Shown here piece after piece: positions 1 through 9,130 of a stretch of DNA of 64,000 nt. The notes under the pieces were generated by a model. The model was not told the origin of the DNA. It saw only the letters and a program-made list of their open reading frames with translations, and did no database searches. The stretch covers positions 108,864 through 172,863 of the forward strand of contig NZ_BAABHS010000019.1 of assembly GCF_039542225.1 (NCBI RefSeq). The letters are read 5' to 3'. Numbering within the stretch: the stretch's first letter is position 1; the number at the start of each line of letters is the position of its first letter. Source of the stretch: Yinghuangia aomiensis (GTDB taxonomy: Bacteria > Actinomycetota > Actinomycetes > Streptomycetales > Streptomycetaceae). The position numbers and the translations under genes were made by a program.

Positions 1-1032
1 GACCGCCCGGTCGAGGCGACCGTGCTGGACCCGGACAACCCGTACGTGCTCGCCCCCCACCTGTGCGCGGCCGCGGCCGAACTGCCGTTGGAGGAGGACG
101 ACCTGCCGCTGTTCGGACCGGTGGCGGCGCCGCTGTTGCCGGGGCTCGTCAAGCGCGGGCTGCTGCGGCGGCGGACCACGGGCTGGTACTGGACGAGCCC
201 GGAGCGGGCCACCGACCTGACGGACATCCGCGGAGCGGCGGGCGCCGCGGTGCGGGTGGTGGAGGACGGCACCGGGCGGGTGCTGGGGACGGTGGACGGG
301 TCCGCGGCGTACAGCGCGGTGCACACCGGGGCGGTGTACCTGCACCAGGGCGAGACGTACCTCGTACGCGAACTCGTCCTCGACGACGCGGTGGCGCTCG
401 TGCGGCGGGCCAACCCGGACTGGACGACGTCGGCGCGGGAAAAGACCGACATCCGGGTGCTGGACGAGGTGCGGTCGGAAGCGTGGGGGCGGGCCCGGCT
501 GTGCTTCGGGTCGGTCGAGGTGACGTCGCGGGTCGTGTCGTACCAGCGGCGCCGGATCCTCACCGGGCAGATTCTCGGCGAGCACCGGCTCGACCTGCCG
601 ACGCAGTCGCTGCGGACCCGGGCGGTGTGGTGGACGGTGACGCCGGAGCAGGTCGCCGAGGCGTCGATCGACGAGGCCGACCTGCCGGGGGCGGCGCATG
701 CGGCCGAGCACGCGTCGATCGGTCTGCTGCCGCTGTTCGCGACGTGCGACCGGTGGGACATCGGCGGCGTGTCGACCGCGCTGCACCCGGACACGGGGCT
801 GCCGACGGTGTTCGTGTACGACGGACACCCGGGAGGCGCGGGATTCGCCGAACGGGCGTACGCGACGGCACCGCGGTGGCTGCGGGCGACGCGCGAGGCG
901 ATCGCGGCTTGCGAGTGCGAGTCGGGGTGCCCCAGTTGCGTGCAGTCGCCGAAGTGCGGGAACGGGAACCATCCGCTGGACAAGGGCGGGGCTGTGCGGT
1001 TGTTGGGGGGGTTGTTGGAGGGGGTGGGGTAG
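1..1032 (+). CDS. DEAD/DEAH-box helicase, C-terminal part with DUF1998-type Cys cluster (5' truncated)
   Basis: The reading frame is open from base 1, so the start lies outside the window and only the last 343 codons are present. The helicase motor motifs are absent from this part. The C-terminal end carries a cysteine cluster (CECESGCPSC, then CVQSPKCGNGN) typical of the DUF1998 zinc-binding region of actinobacterial DEAD/DEAH helicases of the MrfA/Rv3649 type. Characterised relatives unwind DNA and act in DNA repair; that role is inferred here. It precedes the Tad pilus locus convergently, which is also the arrangement remembered for the Rv3649 region of M. tuberculosis. Confidence 0.8.
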   Translation, partial: DRPVEATVLDPDNPYVLAPHLCAAAAELPLEEDDLPLFGPVAAPLLPGLVKRGLLRRRTTGWYWTSPERATDLTDIRGAAGAAVRVVEDGTGRVLGTVDGSAAYSAVHTGAVYLHQGETYLVRELVLDDAVALVRRANPDWTTSAREKTDIRVLDEVRSEAWGRARLCFGSVEVTSRVVSYQRRRILTGQILGEHRLDLPTQSLRTRAVWWTVTPEQVAEASIDEADLPGAAHAAEHASIGLLPLFATCDRWDIGGVSTALHPDTGLPTVFVYDGHPGGAGFAERAYATAPRWLRATREAIAACECESGCPSCVQSPKCGNGNHPLDKGGAVRLLGGLLEGVG

Positions 1033-1556
1033 GTGCGACAGGCTTTGCGACCCGGCTGCTGTCGGGACGGACTTCGGGCCCACCCCCAACCCCCGACCAG
1101 GTTGAGCTTCGGTCGGGAGAGCCCCACCCCCACCCCCTCCGCCGTTTGTCGCGTGCCATCGGCGGCGCGTGCCGATGCGTCTGGCGCCGGTGCGGCGACA
1201 GGTTCTGTGAGGGCGGGGTGCGTGGCCCCACCCAGAGGTGAGGCCACGCGTGCCGGGGGGCATCCCCGATATGCCGTGTTCCCGGCTCGGCTGCGCTTTT
1301 AGGCCCTCCCCCGTGCGGCCATGAGCGCGTGGTCGTCGTCCGCGGACTCGGCGCCAACTCGCCGGTCTGTGCGGGGCAACGCCATGGCAACGACGCAACG
1401 CGTCCGAAGGACACGCGAGTTGTCGCCGATTCCGAAAAGCAACCCTCACCCCCGGCGCGCGCCGGGATGTGTGCGCCGGAGCTTGCGGGGGCGCACGAGA
1501 CCGCCGTGCGCTTCGTGTGTCGATCACCAGTTCACCTCCGGACGGGTCAGGCGGCC
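1033..1556. other. Intergenic region between convergent genes, no supported gene
   Basis: This gap separates the helicase gene from the oppositely oriented TadE-like gene. Short open frames on both strands lack ribosome binding sites and recognisable products. The only structure noted is the hairpin at 1220-1249. Confidence 0.5.
1220..1249. terminator. Possible bidirectional hairpin terminator
   Basis: An 8-bp inverted repeat (GCGTGGCC / GGCCACGC) with a 14-nt loop lies between convergent genes. There is no T tract, so this is a weak call. Confidence 0.3.
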
Positions 1557-1907
1557 CTAGGCAGGGCCGGCGCGTGCCGCGACGCGGGGTGCGCCGAACG
1601 GCTCGAGCATCGGGGGCGGCGGGAACTCGGCGACGACGTCGACGAATTCGCCGTTGATCACACAGGCGGTCAGCGTCGCTCCCTGGCGCGCGGCGATGTC
1701 CGCAGCCACGGCGCACGCCCGTGACGCGCCCTCGTCGAGGCGCGCTGCGGCGGCCAGCGCGGCCGCGTCGGACGCCGCCGCCGCGCGATGACGGGTCGCG
1801 ACGGCCGCGGCCATGCCCAGCGCGCCCGTGGCCACGAGCACCGGCAGCAGCGACCACACCGCCATCCATACGGTCGCGGAGCCGCGGTCCCGCGGCAGGC
1901 GGGTCAC
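1557..1907 (-). CDS. TadE-like / Rv3654c-family protein of the Tad pilus locus
   Basis: This 116-residue protein has a basic N-terminus, then one hydrophobic segment at about residues 13-37, and an Ala-rich stretch typical of the Rv3654c family ('helicase/secretion neighbourhood TadE-like protein'). It is probably a minor pseudopilin or assembly factor at the cytoplasmic membrane. Its start overlaps the stop of the upstream TadE-like gene as ATGA, which indicates translational coupling. It is the last gene of the minus-strand tad operon that begins with ssd. Function is inferred from family and context only. Confidence 0.75.
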   Translation of the reverse strand: MTRLPRDRGSATVWMAVWSLLPVLVATGALGMAAAVATRHRAAAASDAAALAAAARLDEGASRACAVAADIAARQGATLTACVINGEFVDVVAEFPPPPMLEPFGAPRVAARAGPA

Positions 1908-2308
1908 GGCGTCGTCGCCTCCTCGGCGGCAACCGCCGTGTGGGAGACGGGGATCCGCAGCCGGGACAGTGGCCCCGGCAGGGGAATGACCGTCTCCACG
2001 CGGAAGCTGATCTTTCCTCCTTCGTTCGTCGCGACAATGCGGGCGGACTTCGGTGCCACCGCCGCCGCGGCGGCCCGTGCGGCGTCGGGTGACTCGCCTC
2101 GCGCCGCCGCCCGAGCACCGGACTGGGCGGCGTCGATGCAGCGGACTTGGGCCGCGGCGGCGACGAGGCCCGTGGCGAGGCCGAAGACCAGGACCACCAG
2201 AGCGGGGAGCGCCATGGCGGTCTCCGCGGTCACGTAGCCGGACTCGGACCTCGGCCGACGCCGCAACGGCACACGGCGGCGCGCCCGAAGCCCGTCAGAA
2301 AGTTCCAT
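1904..2308 (-). CDS. TadE-family minor pilin-like protein
   Basis: A 134-residue protein with a basic leader, then a short motif (ESGYVTAETAMALPAL) that resembles the processing site and hydrophobic start of TadE-type pseudopilins, with the conserved Glu at position 5 of the hydrophobic segment. TadE proteins are minor components of Flp/Tad pili. The gene overlaps the DUF4244 gene by 14 bases upstream and the Rv3654c-like gene by 4 bases downstream, so the three are probably cotranslated. The Shine-Dalgarno sequence is weak, consistent with coupling. Confidence 0.75.
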   Translation of the reverse strand: MELSDGLRARRRVPLRRRPRSESGYVTAETAMALPALVVLVFGLATGLVAAAAQVRCIDAAQSGARAAARGESPDAARAAAAAVAPKSARIVATNEGGKISFRVETVIPLPGPLSRLRIPVSHTAVAAEEATTP

Positions 2309-2666
2309 TGAGGGCCTTGGTGATCACCGCGGCCAGCGCGGCCGCGACCGAGTCGCCGGTGACGACCTTGAACAGCACGCTGCCGAAGGCGACCGCGGCG
2401 AGTGTGCCGACGGCGTACTCGGCTGTGGACATGCCGTCGTCGCCCCGGAGGCGGCGCAACGCACCTGGGCCGCGCAGACGCCGCCATCCCACGAACGTCA
2501 CCCCGAGCCGTCGCCGCAGCGCCACCGCATGACCGCCGAGCCACCGGCGGGTGGCGCGGATCATGGGGCGGGCCCCGGCGATTGCCTTCCCTCTCGCGCT
2601 CGACGTGTCGGGCAGGCTCGCCGTGCCGGTCGTGGCCTTCACCGGGTTGGCAGGGTTCACAGACAT
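2295..2666 (-). CDS. DUF4244 Flp-pilin-like protein
   Basis: The start at 2666 is chosen because AAGGAG lies just upstream; a longer frame upstream has no ribosome site. The 123-residue product has a long basic N-terminal extension. It then has DDGMSTAEYAVGTLAAVAF, a classic Flp prepilin pattern in which a short hydrophobic segment follows a Gly and carries Glu at +5. DUF4244 proteins sit in this position in actinobacterial tad loci and are likely the major pilin. The extended leader of roughly 78 residues before the processing site is long for a prepilin but common in DUF4244. Confidence 0.75.
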   Translation of the reverse strand: MSVNPANPVKATTGTASLPDTSSARGKAIAGARPMIRATRRWLGGHAVALRRRLGVTFVGWRRLRGPGALRRLRGDDGMSTAEYAVGTLAAVAFGSVLFKVVTGDSVAAALAAVITKALNGTF

Positions 2667-2722
2667 GGATTTCTCCTTGAGATCGAAAGGCATCGAGCGA
2701 TCCGGGACGCCGCAGGCGCGCG

Positions 2723-3487
2723 TCACGTCCCGGACAGCAGGGGTCCCGCGAGGCCGATGGCGACAGGGACGACGCCGATCAGCAGGAACGCGGGCAGGAA
2801 GCACACGCCGAGCGGCAGCGTGGCGCGTACCGACGCCCGCCGGGCGGCCGCGGCGAAGTCGCGGCGGCGCCGGGAGCGGTAGTCGTCCGCGATACGGGCG
2901 ATCCGCTCGGCCGGCGGCGCACCGCCGATGCCGGAGCGAGCCAGGGCTCGAGCGAGTACCGCGAGTTCCCGGTGCTCGGCGAGCGCCATCCAGCATCGGG
3001 CCGGATCGCCCCCGAGCCGGATCGCCGCGGATGCGGAGCGCAGCTCCGCGCCGAGCGGTCCGCCGACGGCGGTCGCGACCGCCGCCACGGCGCCGACCGG
3101 CGCGGCGCCTGCCAGCAGGCACGCCGCCAGCAGGTCCGCGGCGGTGGGCAGATCGGCCACCAGCCGGGCACGGCGCCGCCGGGCTGCCGCCCGAGCCTCG
3201 GCCTTCGCCAGGTAGGCGTTGGCGGCGCAGGCGACCACCGGGGCCGCCGCACAGCCCCGTATCCTGCCGACGAACAGCCCGACCACCAGACCGAGCACGA
3301 CGCAGGTCGCATACCGGCGCACGCGCGCATCATCGGGCCGAGACGGCGGACCCGCACGGGTTGTCGGCCCGGTCGGCGCCCGTTCCCCTCCACCGCGCGC
3401 CGCGGCCGCACCCGCACCCGGTATCGCCAGCAGCACGGCTGCCGCCGCCAACCCCGTGGCCGCGCCGCCCACCATCACCCCGGACAC
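2723..3487 (-). CDS. tadC: TadC-like type II secretion system F family membrane protein
   Basis: A GTG start at 3487 is preferred because GGAGGT lies 5 nt upstream; the frame overlaps the end of tadB by 13 bases. The 254-residue protein has an N-terminal hydrophobic segment, a second around residues 55-95, a helical cytoplasmic region, and a final hydrophobic hairpin near the C-terminus. This is the GspF/TadC layout. TadB and TadC together form the inner-membrane platform that couples the TadA ATPase to pilus assembly. The assignment to TadC rather than TadB rests on gene order. Confidence 0.7.
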   Translation of the reverse strand: MSGVMVGGAATGLAAAAVLLAIPGAGAAAARGGGERAPTGPTTRAGPPSRPDDARVRRYATCVVLGLVVGLFVGRIRGCAAAPVVACAANAYLAKAEARAAARRRRARLVADLPTAADLLAACLLAGAAPVGAVAAVATAVGGPLGAELRSASAAIRLGGDPARCWMALAEHRELAVLARALARSGIGGAPPAERIARIADDYRSRRRRDFAAAARRASVRATLPLGVCFLPAFLLIGVVPVAIGLAGPLLSGT

Positions 3488-4362
3488 GGCGACCTCCGGG
3501 CGTCTTCGGCGATCCGCTCCGTCCACACCAGTCCCCCGGCGAGCAACGCCAGCCCGGCACACAGCACCGCGGCCCCCAGCGGAGTACGCCCCAGCACGTC
3601 GAGCGGTGCCGCGCCCATGCCGGTGCCCAGCAGTACGCCGAGCAGCGGGAGTCCGGCGAGGAGCCGGGCGGTGGCCCGGACGCCGGCGAGTTCGGCTTCC
3701 AGCTCGCGGTGGCCCTCGTCGTCGTTGCGCAGCCCCGCGGCGATGCGGTCGAGGGCCGCGGCGAAGCCGGCCCCGCGTTCCGCGGCGATGCGCCAGCACG
3801 CCGCGATCCGGGCGAGCGCGTCGGCGCCGGGTTCCCGCGCCGCGGCGGCCAGGGCGCCGGGGACGTCCCCACCCGCCCGAACCACCGCCGCGACCTCGCC
3901 GAACAGCCTGGCCGCCGCACCGTCGGCCGCTTCCGCCGCGGTGCACAACGCCTCGCCAGGCGGGTGCCCGGCGCGCAGCTCACCCACCATCGTGGTGGCG
4001 AACTCCGCGACGGCACAGCGTGTTTCGATCTCCCGCCGCGCGTCCCGGGCATGACGCCGCAACCGTGCCACGAACCCGGCGATCGGGACCGACACCAGCG
4101 TCGGCACAATGCCGCCCAGAGCCATCGAGGCGGCCACCCCGAGCGCCGGAATCCCGGCCAGGATCCGCAGGTCCGGGTGTCCGCGTATGGCCACCAGCCG
4201 CGCTCGGCGACCCGCAGGAATCGACGACCGCGACACCGGCACCTGCAAAATGTGCACAGCCTCGATACGCGTCCGCCCCACGCGCACGCCGCCGAGCATC
4301 ACCGCCCCGGCCACCGCCGGCGGGACCACCGCGAACAGCATCGGCTCCGAGATCGCGTTCAC
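3475..4362 (-). CDS. tadB: TadB-like type II secretion system F family membrane protein
   Basis: The GTG start at 4362 overlaps the tadA stop (GTGA), so translation is coupled. The product is 295 residues with N-terminal hydrophobic segments at about 8-27 and 72-98, a conserved GELRAGHPPGEAL motif in the cytoplasmic F-domain, and C-terminal hydrophobic segments from about 232 to 281. This matches the T2SF domain of TadB. The next gene, tadC, overlaps it. Expected role: inner-membrane scaffold of the Flp/Tad pilus. Confidence 0.75.
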   Translation of the reverse strand: MNAISEPMLFAVVPPAVAGAVMLGGVRVGRTRIEAVHILQVPVSRSSIPAGRRARLVAIRGHPDLRILAGIPALGVAASMALGGIVPTLVSVPIAGFVARLRRHARDARREIETRCAVAEFATTMVGELRAGHPPGEALCTAAEAADGAAARLFGEVAAVVRAGGDVPGALAAAAREPGADALARIAACWRIAAERGAGFAAALDRIAAGLRNDDEGHRELEAELAGVRATARLLAGLPLLGVLLGTGMGAAPLDVLGRTPLGAAVLCAGLALLAGGLVWTERIAEDARRSPCPG

Positions 4363-5807
4363 TCCCGCCACCACCCGTCCACCAGCGCCCGCAGCTGCGG
4401 GAATCCGGCTCCGCGGTGCTCGCTTCTGCGGTCGTAGACGACGGCCGGGACAGACCGCACCCAGCCCTGCGCGTCCCGTTCCAGGATGTGGATCTCCGCG
4501 ACCATCCGCAGGCCGTCGCGCGCCCGGGTCAGGTGCACGACGACGTCCAGTGCCGCTGCGAGTTGGCTGTGCAGGGCGTCGCGGCTGAGTCCGGCCAACG
4601 CACCGAGTGCTTCGAGCCGGGCCGGGACGTCGTGCGGCGAGTTCGCGTGGACGGTGCCGCAGCCGCCGTGGCCGGTGTTCAACGCGGCGAGCAAGTCGGT
4701 GACTTCGGCGCCGCGTACCTCCCCGACCACGACCCGGTCGGGGCGCATGCGGAGCGTCTGGCGGACCAAGTCGCGGAGGGTCACCGCACCTGCGCCCTCG
4801 ACGTTCGGCGGCCGAGCCTCCAGGCGCACGACGTGCGGGTGGCGCGGGTCGAGTTCCGTGGAGTCCTCGACCACCACGACGCGTTCGGCCGGATGCACGG
4901 TGCCGAGCAGCGCGCCGAGCAACGTGGTCTTCCCGGTGCCCGCGCCGCCGGAGACCAGGAAGCCCACCCGCGACGACACGACCGCACGCAACAGCTCGGC
5001 ACACGCCGGCGACAGCGTCCCGGACGCGACCAGGTCGCCAAGGCCGAGCGCGATGCGGCGCGGCACGCGCAGCGACAGGCAGGTGCCGCGCACGGCGACC
5101 GGCCGGAGGACGGCGTGCAGCCGGGTCCCGTCCGGGAGTCGGGCGTCGACGTACGGGGCGGCGTCGTCGAGACGGCGCCCCGCCGCGGTCGCCAGGCGCT
5201 GCGCGAGCCGCCGCACCGCGGTGTCGTCCGGGAACGTGACGGCGACGCGTTGCGGCCCCGCGCCGCGGTCCACCCAGACCTCGTCCGGGCCGTTGACCAG
5301 GACGTCGGTGACGTCGTGATCGGCCAGCAGGACGTCCAGCGGTCCGGCGCCGGTGATCTCCGAACGCAGAGTGCGGAGCACCGCCAGGACCGTGGCGTCG
5401 CCGAGGACCCGGCCGTCGGTGCGGAGTACCTCGGCGACCGCCGCGTGGGTGGGGTCGCGACCGTCGGCCGCGAGCCGATCGCGGACGTCGTCCACAAGCT
5501 GTGGATCGAGCGCGGGTTCCGCGACGGCTTCGGCGAAGACCGGACTACCGACCCGCGGCGGCGCGCCCGGCCTCGGCGGTCGGCGGCCGAGCGGTTCGGG
5601 ATTCGACCCGGGCGCCGGTGCCGAACCCGGGGGCGGCTCACCCGCCGCCCCGTGGCCGACGGCCGCGGGGGGTGACGACGGAACGGCGAAGGACCGTGCG
5701 GGGAAGACCGGTGCCGCGCACGATGGCCGAAGCCCGGAGGGAGCCGCCGCCGAGGCAACGGGAACGGGAATGGCAGCGGGCAGAACGAGGCCGGGCAGAG
5801 CAGTCAT
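4359..5807 (-). CDS. tadA: TadA/CpaF-family type IV pilus assembly ATPase
   Basis: This is the secretion ATPase that powers pilus assembly from the cytoplasmic face. The start at 5807 (MTALPG) has GGAG 7 nt upstream; a longer open frame to 6017 lacks family similarity. The first ~120 residues are Pro/Ala-rich and probably disordered. Then come the N-terminal CpaF domain and the ATPase core with Walker A GGAGTGKTT (Lys about 293), the Asp box VVVVEDSTEL, a Walker B-like region (RVVVGEVRG) and a His box (HGGCGTVHANS). The next gene, tadB, overlaps it by 4 bases. Confidence 0.88.
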   Translation of the reverse strand: MTALPGLVLPAAIPVPVASAAAPSGLRPSCAAPVFPARSFAVPSSPPAAVGHGAAGEPPPGSAPAPGSNPEPLGRRPPRPGAPPRVGSPVFAEAVAEPALDPQLVDDVRDRLAADGRDPTHAAVAEVLRTDGRVLGDATVLAVLRTLRSEITGAGPLDVLLADHDVTDVLVNGPDEVWVDRGAGPQRVAVTFPDDTAVRRLAQRLATAAGRRLDDAAPYVDARLPDGTRLHAVLRPVAVRGTCLSLRVPRRIALGLGDLVASGTLSPACAELLRAVVSSRVGFLVSGGAGTGKTTLLGALLGTVHPAERVVVVEDSTELDPRHPHVVRLEARPPNVEGAGAVTLRDLVRQTLRMRPDRVVVGEVRGAEVTDLLAALNTGHGGCGTVHANSPHDVPARLEALGALAGLSRDALHSQLAAALDVVVHLTRARDGLRMVAEIHILERDAQGWVRSVPAVVYDRRSEHRGAGFPQLRALVDGWWRE

Positions 5808-6269
5808 GGGGAGACTCCGAGATTCGCTGGAAGGAAGCGCGCCCGCACACGTGCGGTCACGCAGGAGATTCGCGATCTCCGCCGCGCTGCAGCGGAGATT
5901 CGTCGGAACGTTCCGACGGGCGCTCGGCGTGCCGCCTTCTGCCGTGCCCGGGTTGCTTGCGGCATCGCCGAGCACGGGCAGCACGAGGCCGACGTAGGTC
6001 GGCGAGACCGCCGACAAACGGTGCCCACACCAGCCGATCGCGGACGCCGGAACCGCCGCGGTTCGACGGGTCAGCGGGTCAGCGGGTCAGCGGGGCAGCG
6101 GGGCAGCCACGCCACCGCGGGAACACCGCGAGATCGAGCGCCTTTTCGCGGTGGGAATGGCCGCTAACGCCGGCTCAACGCATCGGCGCCTTCGTCCACA
6201 CCCCCACGCCGACCCAAGCCACCCCACCCACCGCCACACACAACCCGCGCCCTCACCCCGGAGCCCCCC
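5808..6269. other. Intergenic region between ssd and tadA with a short tandem repeat
   Basis: About 460 bases separate ssd from tadA although both read leftward, so tadA may have its own promoter here. The stretch holds the 8-bp tandem array at 6068-6107 and a C-rich tract near 6195-6260. No gene is supported. Confidence 0.5.
6068..6107. repeat. Five tandem 8-bp units
   Basis: Three copies of GGGTCAGC are followed directly by two of GGGGCAGC in the ssd-tadA gap. The array could reflect slippage or be a regulator-binding array; nothing more can be said from sequence. Confidence 0.8.
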
Positions 6270-7376
6270 TCACGCCGCCCACCCCCGCTCCGCCGCCACC
6301 GCCGCAGCCTCCGCCGCCAGGAACTCGCGGCAGAACCGGCTCAACGGCCCCTTGCGTCCGCCGGGTACCGCGCCTTCCTCGACGGCTTCGGTCAGTCCCG
6401 GTTCGGGGCGGAGTTCGCCGGCCAGCGGAAGACCGGCGTTCGCGGCGATCTCGTCCGCAGGCAGCCTGGACGGCGAAGGTCCACGGACGACCGCGCGCAG
6501 GTCGGCCACCACCGGCCGCAACCACTCGGCGACGTGCACCGCGGCGGCCACCGCGCGGAGTTCGGCGGGGATGACGACGAGCCCGAGCACGCATTGGCCG
6601 AAGGCTTCCTCGGCCGCGGGGTCCGGCCTGCGGGGTATGTCGACCACGGTCAGGTCGTGGCGCCGCCGGAGCGCGGACACGATCGCCCGGGTGGCCTCCT
6701 GGGGCACGCCGGGCCCCGGGCCGCGGTCCCAGGACAGCACGGTAAGGCCGTGCAGCCGCGGCAGTGCGGCGGACAGCGCGCCGCCGTCCACCCGGCCGCG
6801 TGCGCCGGCCAAGTCCGGCCAGCGCAGCCCCGGCTCGGCCTCGCCGCCCAGCAGGATGTCGATGCCGCCGCCGAACGGATCCGCGTCCACCAGCGCCGCG
6901 GTCCCGCCGCCCCGTGCCGCGGTGACGGCGAGCGCGCAGGCCAGCGTGCTGGCGCCGGCGCCGCCGCGGGCGCCGACCACGGCGATCCCGAGCGCGGCGG
7001 CGCCGGTGCCGTCCGCCAAGTCGGCGAACCGGTCGGTCAGCCACGCCTCGGCATCCGGCAGGAAGACCACGTGGTCGGCGCCGACCACGACGGCGCGCCG
7101 CCACACGTCCGCATCGTCCAGATCGGCGCTGACCAGCACGACGTCTTTGCGACGCGGCAGCCCGAACGACGCGACGCCGTCCGCGAGGTCCGCACCCACC
7201 ACCACGAGTGGGCTCACCACCCACCCCTCGCACGCGAGTTGCGGTTGCGGCACGATCTCGGGCTCGACGTTCGCCACCGCGCACATCCGCAGCAGCTCGT
7301 CCAGCAGCCGCACGTCCGCGGTGACGACGAGCGGCCGGCCGAGGCCCGGCGGGCAGACAGGCGAAGGTGCCGACAT
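6270..7376 (-). CDS. ssd: Septum-site-determining-like protein Ssd (CpaE-like ParA/MinD family)
   Basis: The start at 7376 is set by GGGGGAG 5 nt upstream. The 368-residue protein has an N-terminal receiver-like region (about 1-110) and a C-terminal ParA/MinD-like ATPase fold. Its nucleotide loop is degenerate: GARGGAGAST replaces the usual KGGxGKT, so the signature lysines are missing. That pattern is typical of CpaE/Ssd proteins, which position Tad pili or influence septation. It is the first gene of the tad operon and corresponds to the place of Rv3660c in M. tuberculosis. ATP binding may be weak or absent. Confidence 0.8.
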   Translation of the reverse strand: MSAPSPVCPPGLGRPLVVTADVRLLDELLRMCAVANVEPEIVPQPQLACEGWVVSPLVVVGADLADGVASFGLPRRKDVVLVSADLDDADVWRRAVVVGADHVVFLPDAEAWLTDRFADLADGTGAAALGIAVVGARGGAGASTLACALAVTAARGGGTAALVDADPFGGGIDILLGGEAEPGLRWPDLAGARGRVDGGALSAALPRLHGLTVLSWDRGPGPGVPQEATRAIVSALRRRHDLTVVDIPRRPDPAAEEAFGQCVLGLVVIPAELRAVAAAVHVAEWLRPVVADLRAVVRGPSPSRLPADEIAANAGLPLAGELRPEPGLTEAVEEGAVPGGRKGPLSRFCREFLAAEAAAVAAERGWAA

Positions 7377-8124
7377 GAGAACTCCCCCGAGGTTCCGGTC
7401 CCCGGCCGCGCCCCTGTGCGCAGCTCCGGAAGGACCGAGCACCACCATGACCGATCCGCCGCGAGCCGCGAGGCCGAGAAGCGGCAACCATCGGAAAGTT
7501 GTGGATAACTCCCGCTTGTGGATAACGAAATCACTCGTACGAAGGATGGTTGCGTAGCGATCGAGTGGTTATCGGCGATCGGCGAACCGGAAAACACCCG
7601 TCTTCCGGAGCACACCCGATTGGCACCTGAACTCGAAGAAACCCCCCGGAAGTTGGCACAAAGTACGGACACCCCCTCGCACCCGCCTTCGGAATCCACA
7701 GCACCGCACGGGCGCACGAAGGCCCCGCCGCGCGGCACGTCGCGGATCGGGACAGGGCGGGGCAAGGGAGGGAATTGGGCACCACGAGGGGACGAGTCCG
7801 AGGTCCGGGGCCTCGCGCGCCGCCGGCCGCCGCGGCCTCGCGCCGCGTGACCCTGCGCACAGCATCCGACAGACGTGGGTGTGGTGGTGCGGATGTGCGT
7901 CCCGAAGCCCGACGAGGCAGACGTGCCGGTGGTTTTGGCCGGGAACGCCGAGTGCGCCAGGAGTCCCGGAGCGGTCCGCCGAAGCAGCCGCGGCAGGCGC
8001 CCGGACAAGGGAGCCGGAGCCCCGCCCGCACCCCAGCCGCCAACCCCCGTCGGAACTCAACCGGAACGAGGCATTGCACCTACCGCCGTGGGGTAGGACC
8101 CCCGCAGGAATCGCCGCGGACCCG

Positions 8125-8245
8125 CGGCCGGACAAGCGACGACCCCCGCCGGGGGGGAGAGCGGGGGTCGTCTCCACGGCCGACTCGGGGGGGGGGGGAG
8201 GAGTCGGACCGGGTTAGCACGGTCGCAGAACGATCCGTGGCTTCC
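8125..8245 (-). ncRNA. Candidate 6C small RNA (two stem-loops with C-run loops)
   Basis: Read on the minus strand there are two perfect stem-loops whose loops are cytosine runs. The first pairs CCGACTC with GAGTCGG (8207-8180) around a loop with 12 consecutive C. After 7 nt the second pairs a perfect 12-bp stem (8172-8161 with 8149-8138) around a loop with 7 consecutive C. Paired stem-loops with at least six C per loop define the actinobacterial 6C RNA family. The location between ssd and the HAD phosphatase gene is also the neighbourhood remembered for 6C in mycobacteria and streptomycetes. A promoter-like GTTTGC-N17-TACATC (8276-8248) would start the RNA near 8241. Ends are approximate. Confidence 0.7.
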
Positions 8246-8253
8246 AGGATGTA

Positions 8254-8271
8254 CCCGAGAGCCTTCTCGGG
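8254..8271. repeat. Inverted repeat in the 6C/HAD promoter region
   Basis: CCCGAGA and TCTCGGG pair across a 4-nt loop. It lies between the proposed -35 and -10 of the 6C RNA and just upstream of the HAD gene, so it could be an operator for one or both. Confidence 0.6.
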
Positions 8272-8299
8272 CAAACCCGCATGCCTGAGTTTACGCCGA

Positions 8300-9130
8300 A
8301 TGGCGGCGCCTATCCTCGACTACGTGGAAAACCACGGAGCCAAGCGGACCGCAGCGTTCTTCGATCTCGACAAGACCATCATCGCCAAGTCCAGCGTGAT
8401 GGCGTTCAGCAGACCGTTTCACCAGGGCGGCCTGATCACTCGCCGTGCCGTGCTCAAGAGCGCGTACGCGCAGTTCGTGTTTCTCGTCGGCGGCGCCGAC
8501 CACGACCAGATGGAGCGGATGCGCGAGTACCTGTCCGCGCTGTGCCGCGGCTGGGACGTTCAGCAGGTGCGCGAGATCGTCGCGGAAACCCTGCACGACA
8601 TGATCGACCCGATCATCTACGACGAAGCCGCGTCGCTCATCGAGGAGCACCACGCGGCCGGGCGCGACGTCGTCATCGTCAGCTCGTCCGGTGCGGAAGT
8701 CGTGGAGCCCATCGGCGAGATGCTGGGCGCCGACCGGGTGGTGGCGACCCGCATGGTGGTCGAGGAGGGCCGCTACTCGGGCGAAATCGACTTCTACGCG
8801 TACGCGGAGAACAAGGCCGCGGCCGTGCGCGACCTCGCGGCGAGCGAGGGCTACGACCTGTCGCGTTCGTACGCCTACAGCGACTCCGTCACCGACCTGC
8901 CGATGCTGGAGGAGGTCGGGCACCCGTACGTCGTGAACCCCGACCGGGGGCTGCGCCGCGAGGCGGTGGCGCGCGGCTGGCCGGTTCTGACGTTCGACCG
9001 GCCCGTGCAACTGCGGCAGCGCGTCCCGTCGTTGCCCGTGCCGTCCCGGTCGGTGCTGGCGGCCACGGCGATCGCCGCGGGTGCCACCGCCGCCGGGCTC
9101 GTCTGGTACGCGGCCAAGCGCCGGCGCTGA
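8300..9130 (+). CDS. HAD-IB family phosphatase (Rv3661/SerB-like)
   Basis: A 276-residue haloacid dehalogenase-type hydrolase. The nucleophile motif FFDLDKTI is near the N-terminus, motif II is IVSSSG, and motif III/IV is YAYSDSVTDLPML with the acidic pair. The C-terminus ends in a hydrophobic segment (about 250-270) followed by KRRR, suggesting a membrane tail. Substrate is unknown; SerB-like phosphomonoesterase activity is a family inference. The start is uncertain: ATG 8300 fits the length of relatives, while GTG 8324 sits 7 nt after TATCCT and could be a leaderless start. Confidence 0.85.
   Translation: MAAPILDYVENHGAKRTAAFFDLDKTIIAKSSVMAFSRPFHQGGLITRRAVLKSAYAQFVFLVGGADHDQMERMREYLSALCRGWDVQQVREIVAETLHDMIDPIIYDEAASLIEEHHAAGRDVVIVSSSGAEVVEPIGEMLGADRVVATRMVVEEGRYSGEIDFYAYAENKAAAVRDLAASEGYDLSRSYAYSDSVTDLPMLEEVGHPYVVNPDRGLRREAVARGWPVLTFDRPVQLRQRVPSLPVPSRSVLAATAIAAGATAAGLVWYAAKRRR

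Noticed and set aside
1033..1560. Several short plus-strand frames after the helicase gene
   Set aside because: They overlap each other, lack ribosome sites and encode low-complexity products.
8187..8198. Twelve-G run as an assembly artefact
   Set aside because: Length may be inexact, but its position in a perfect stem-loop matching the 6C RNA pattern explains the run.
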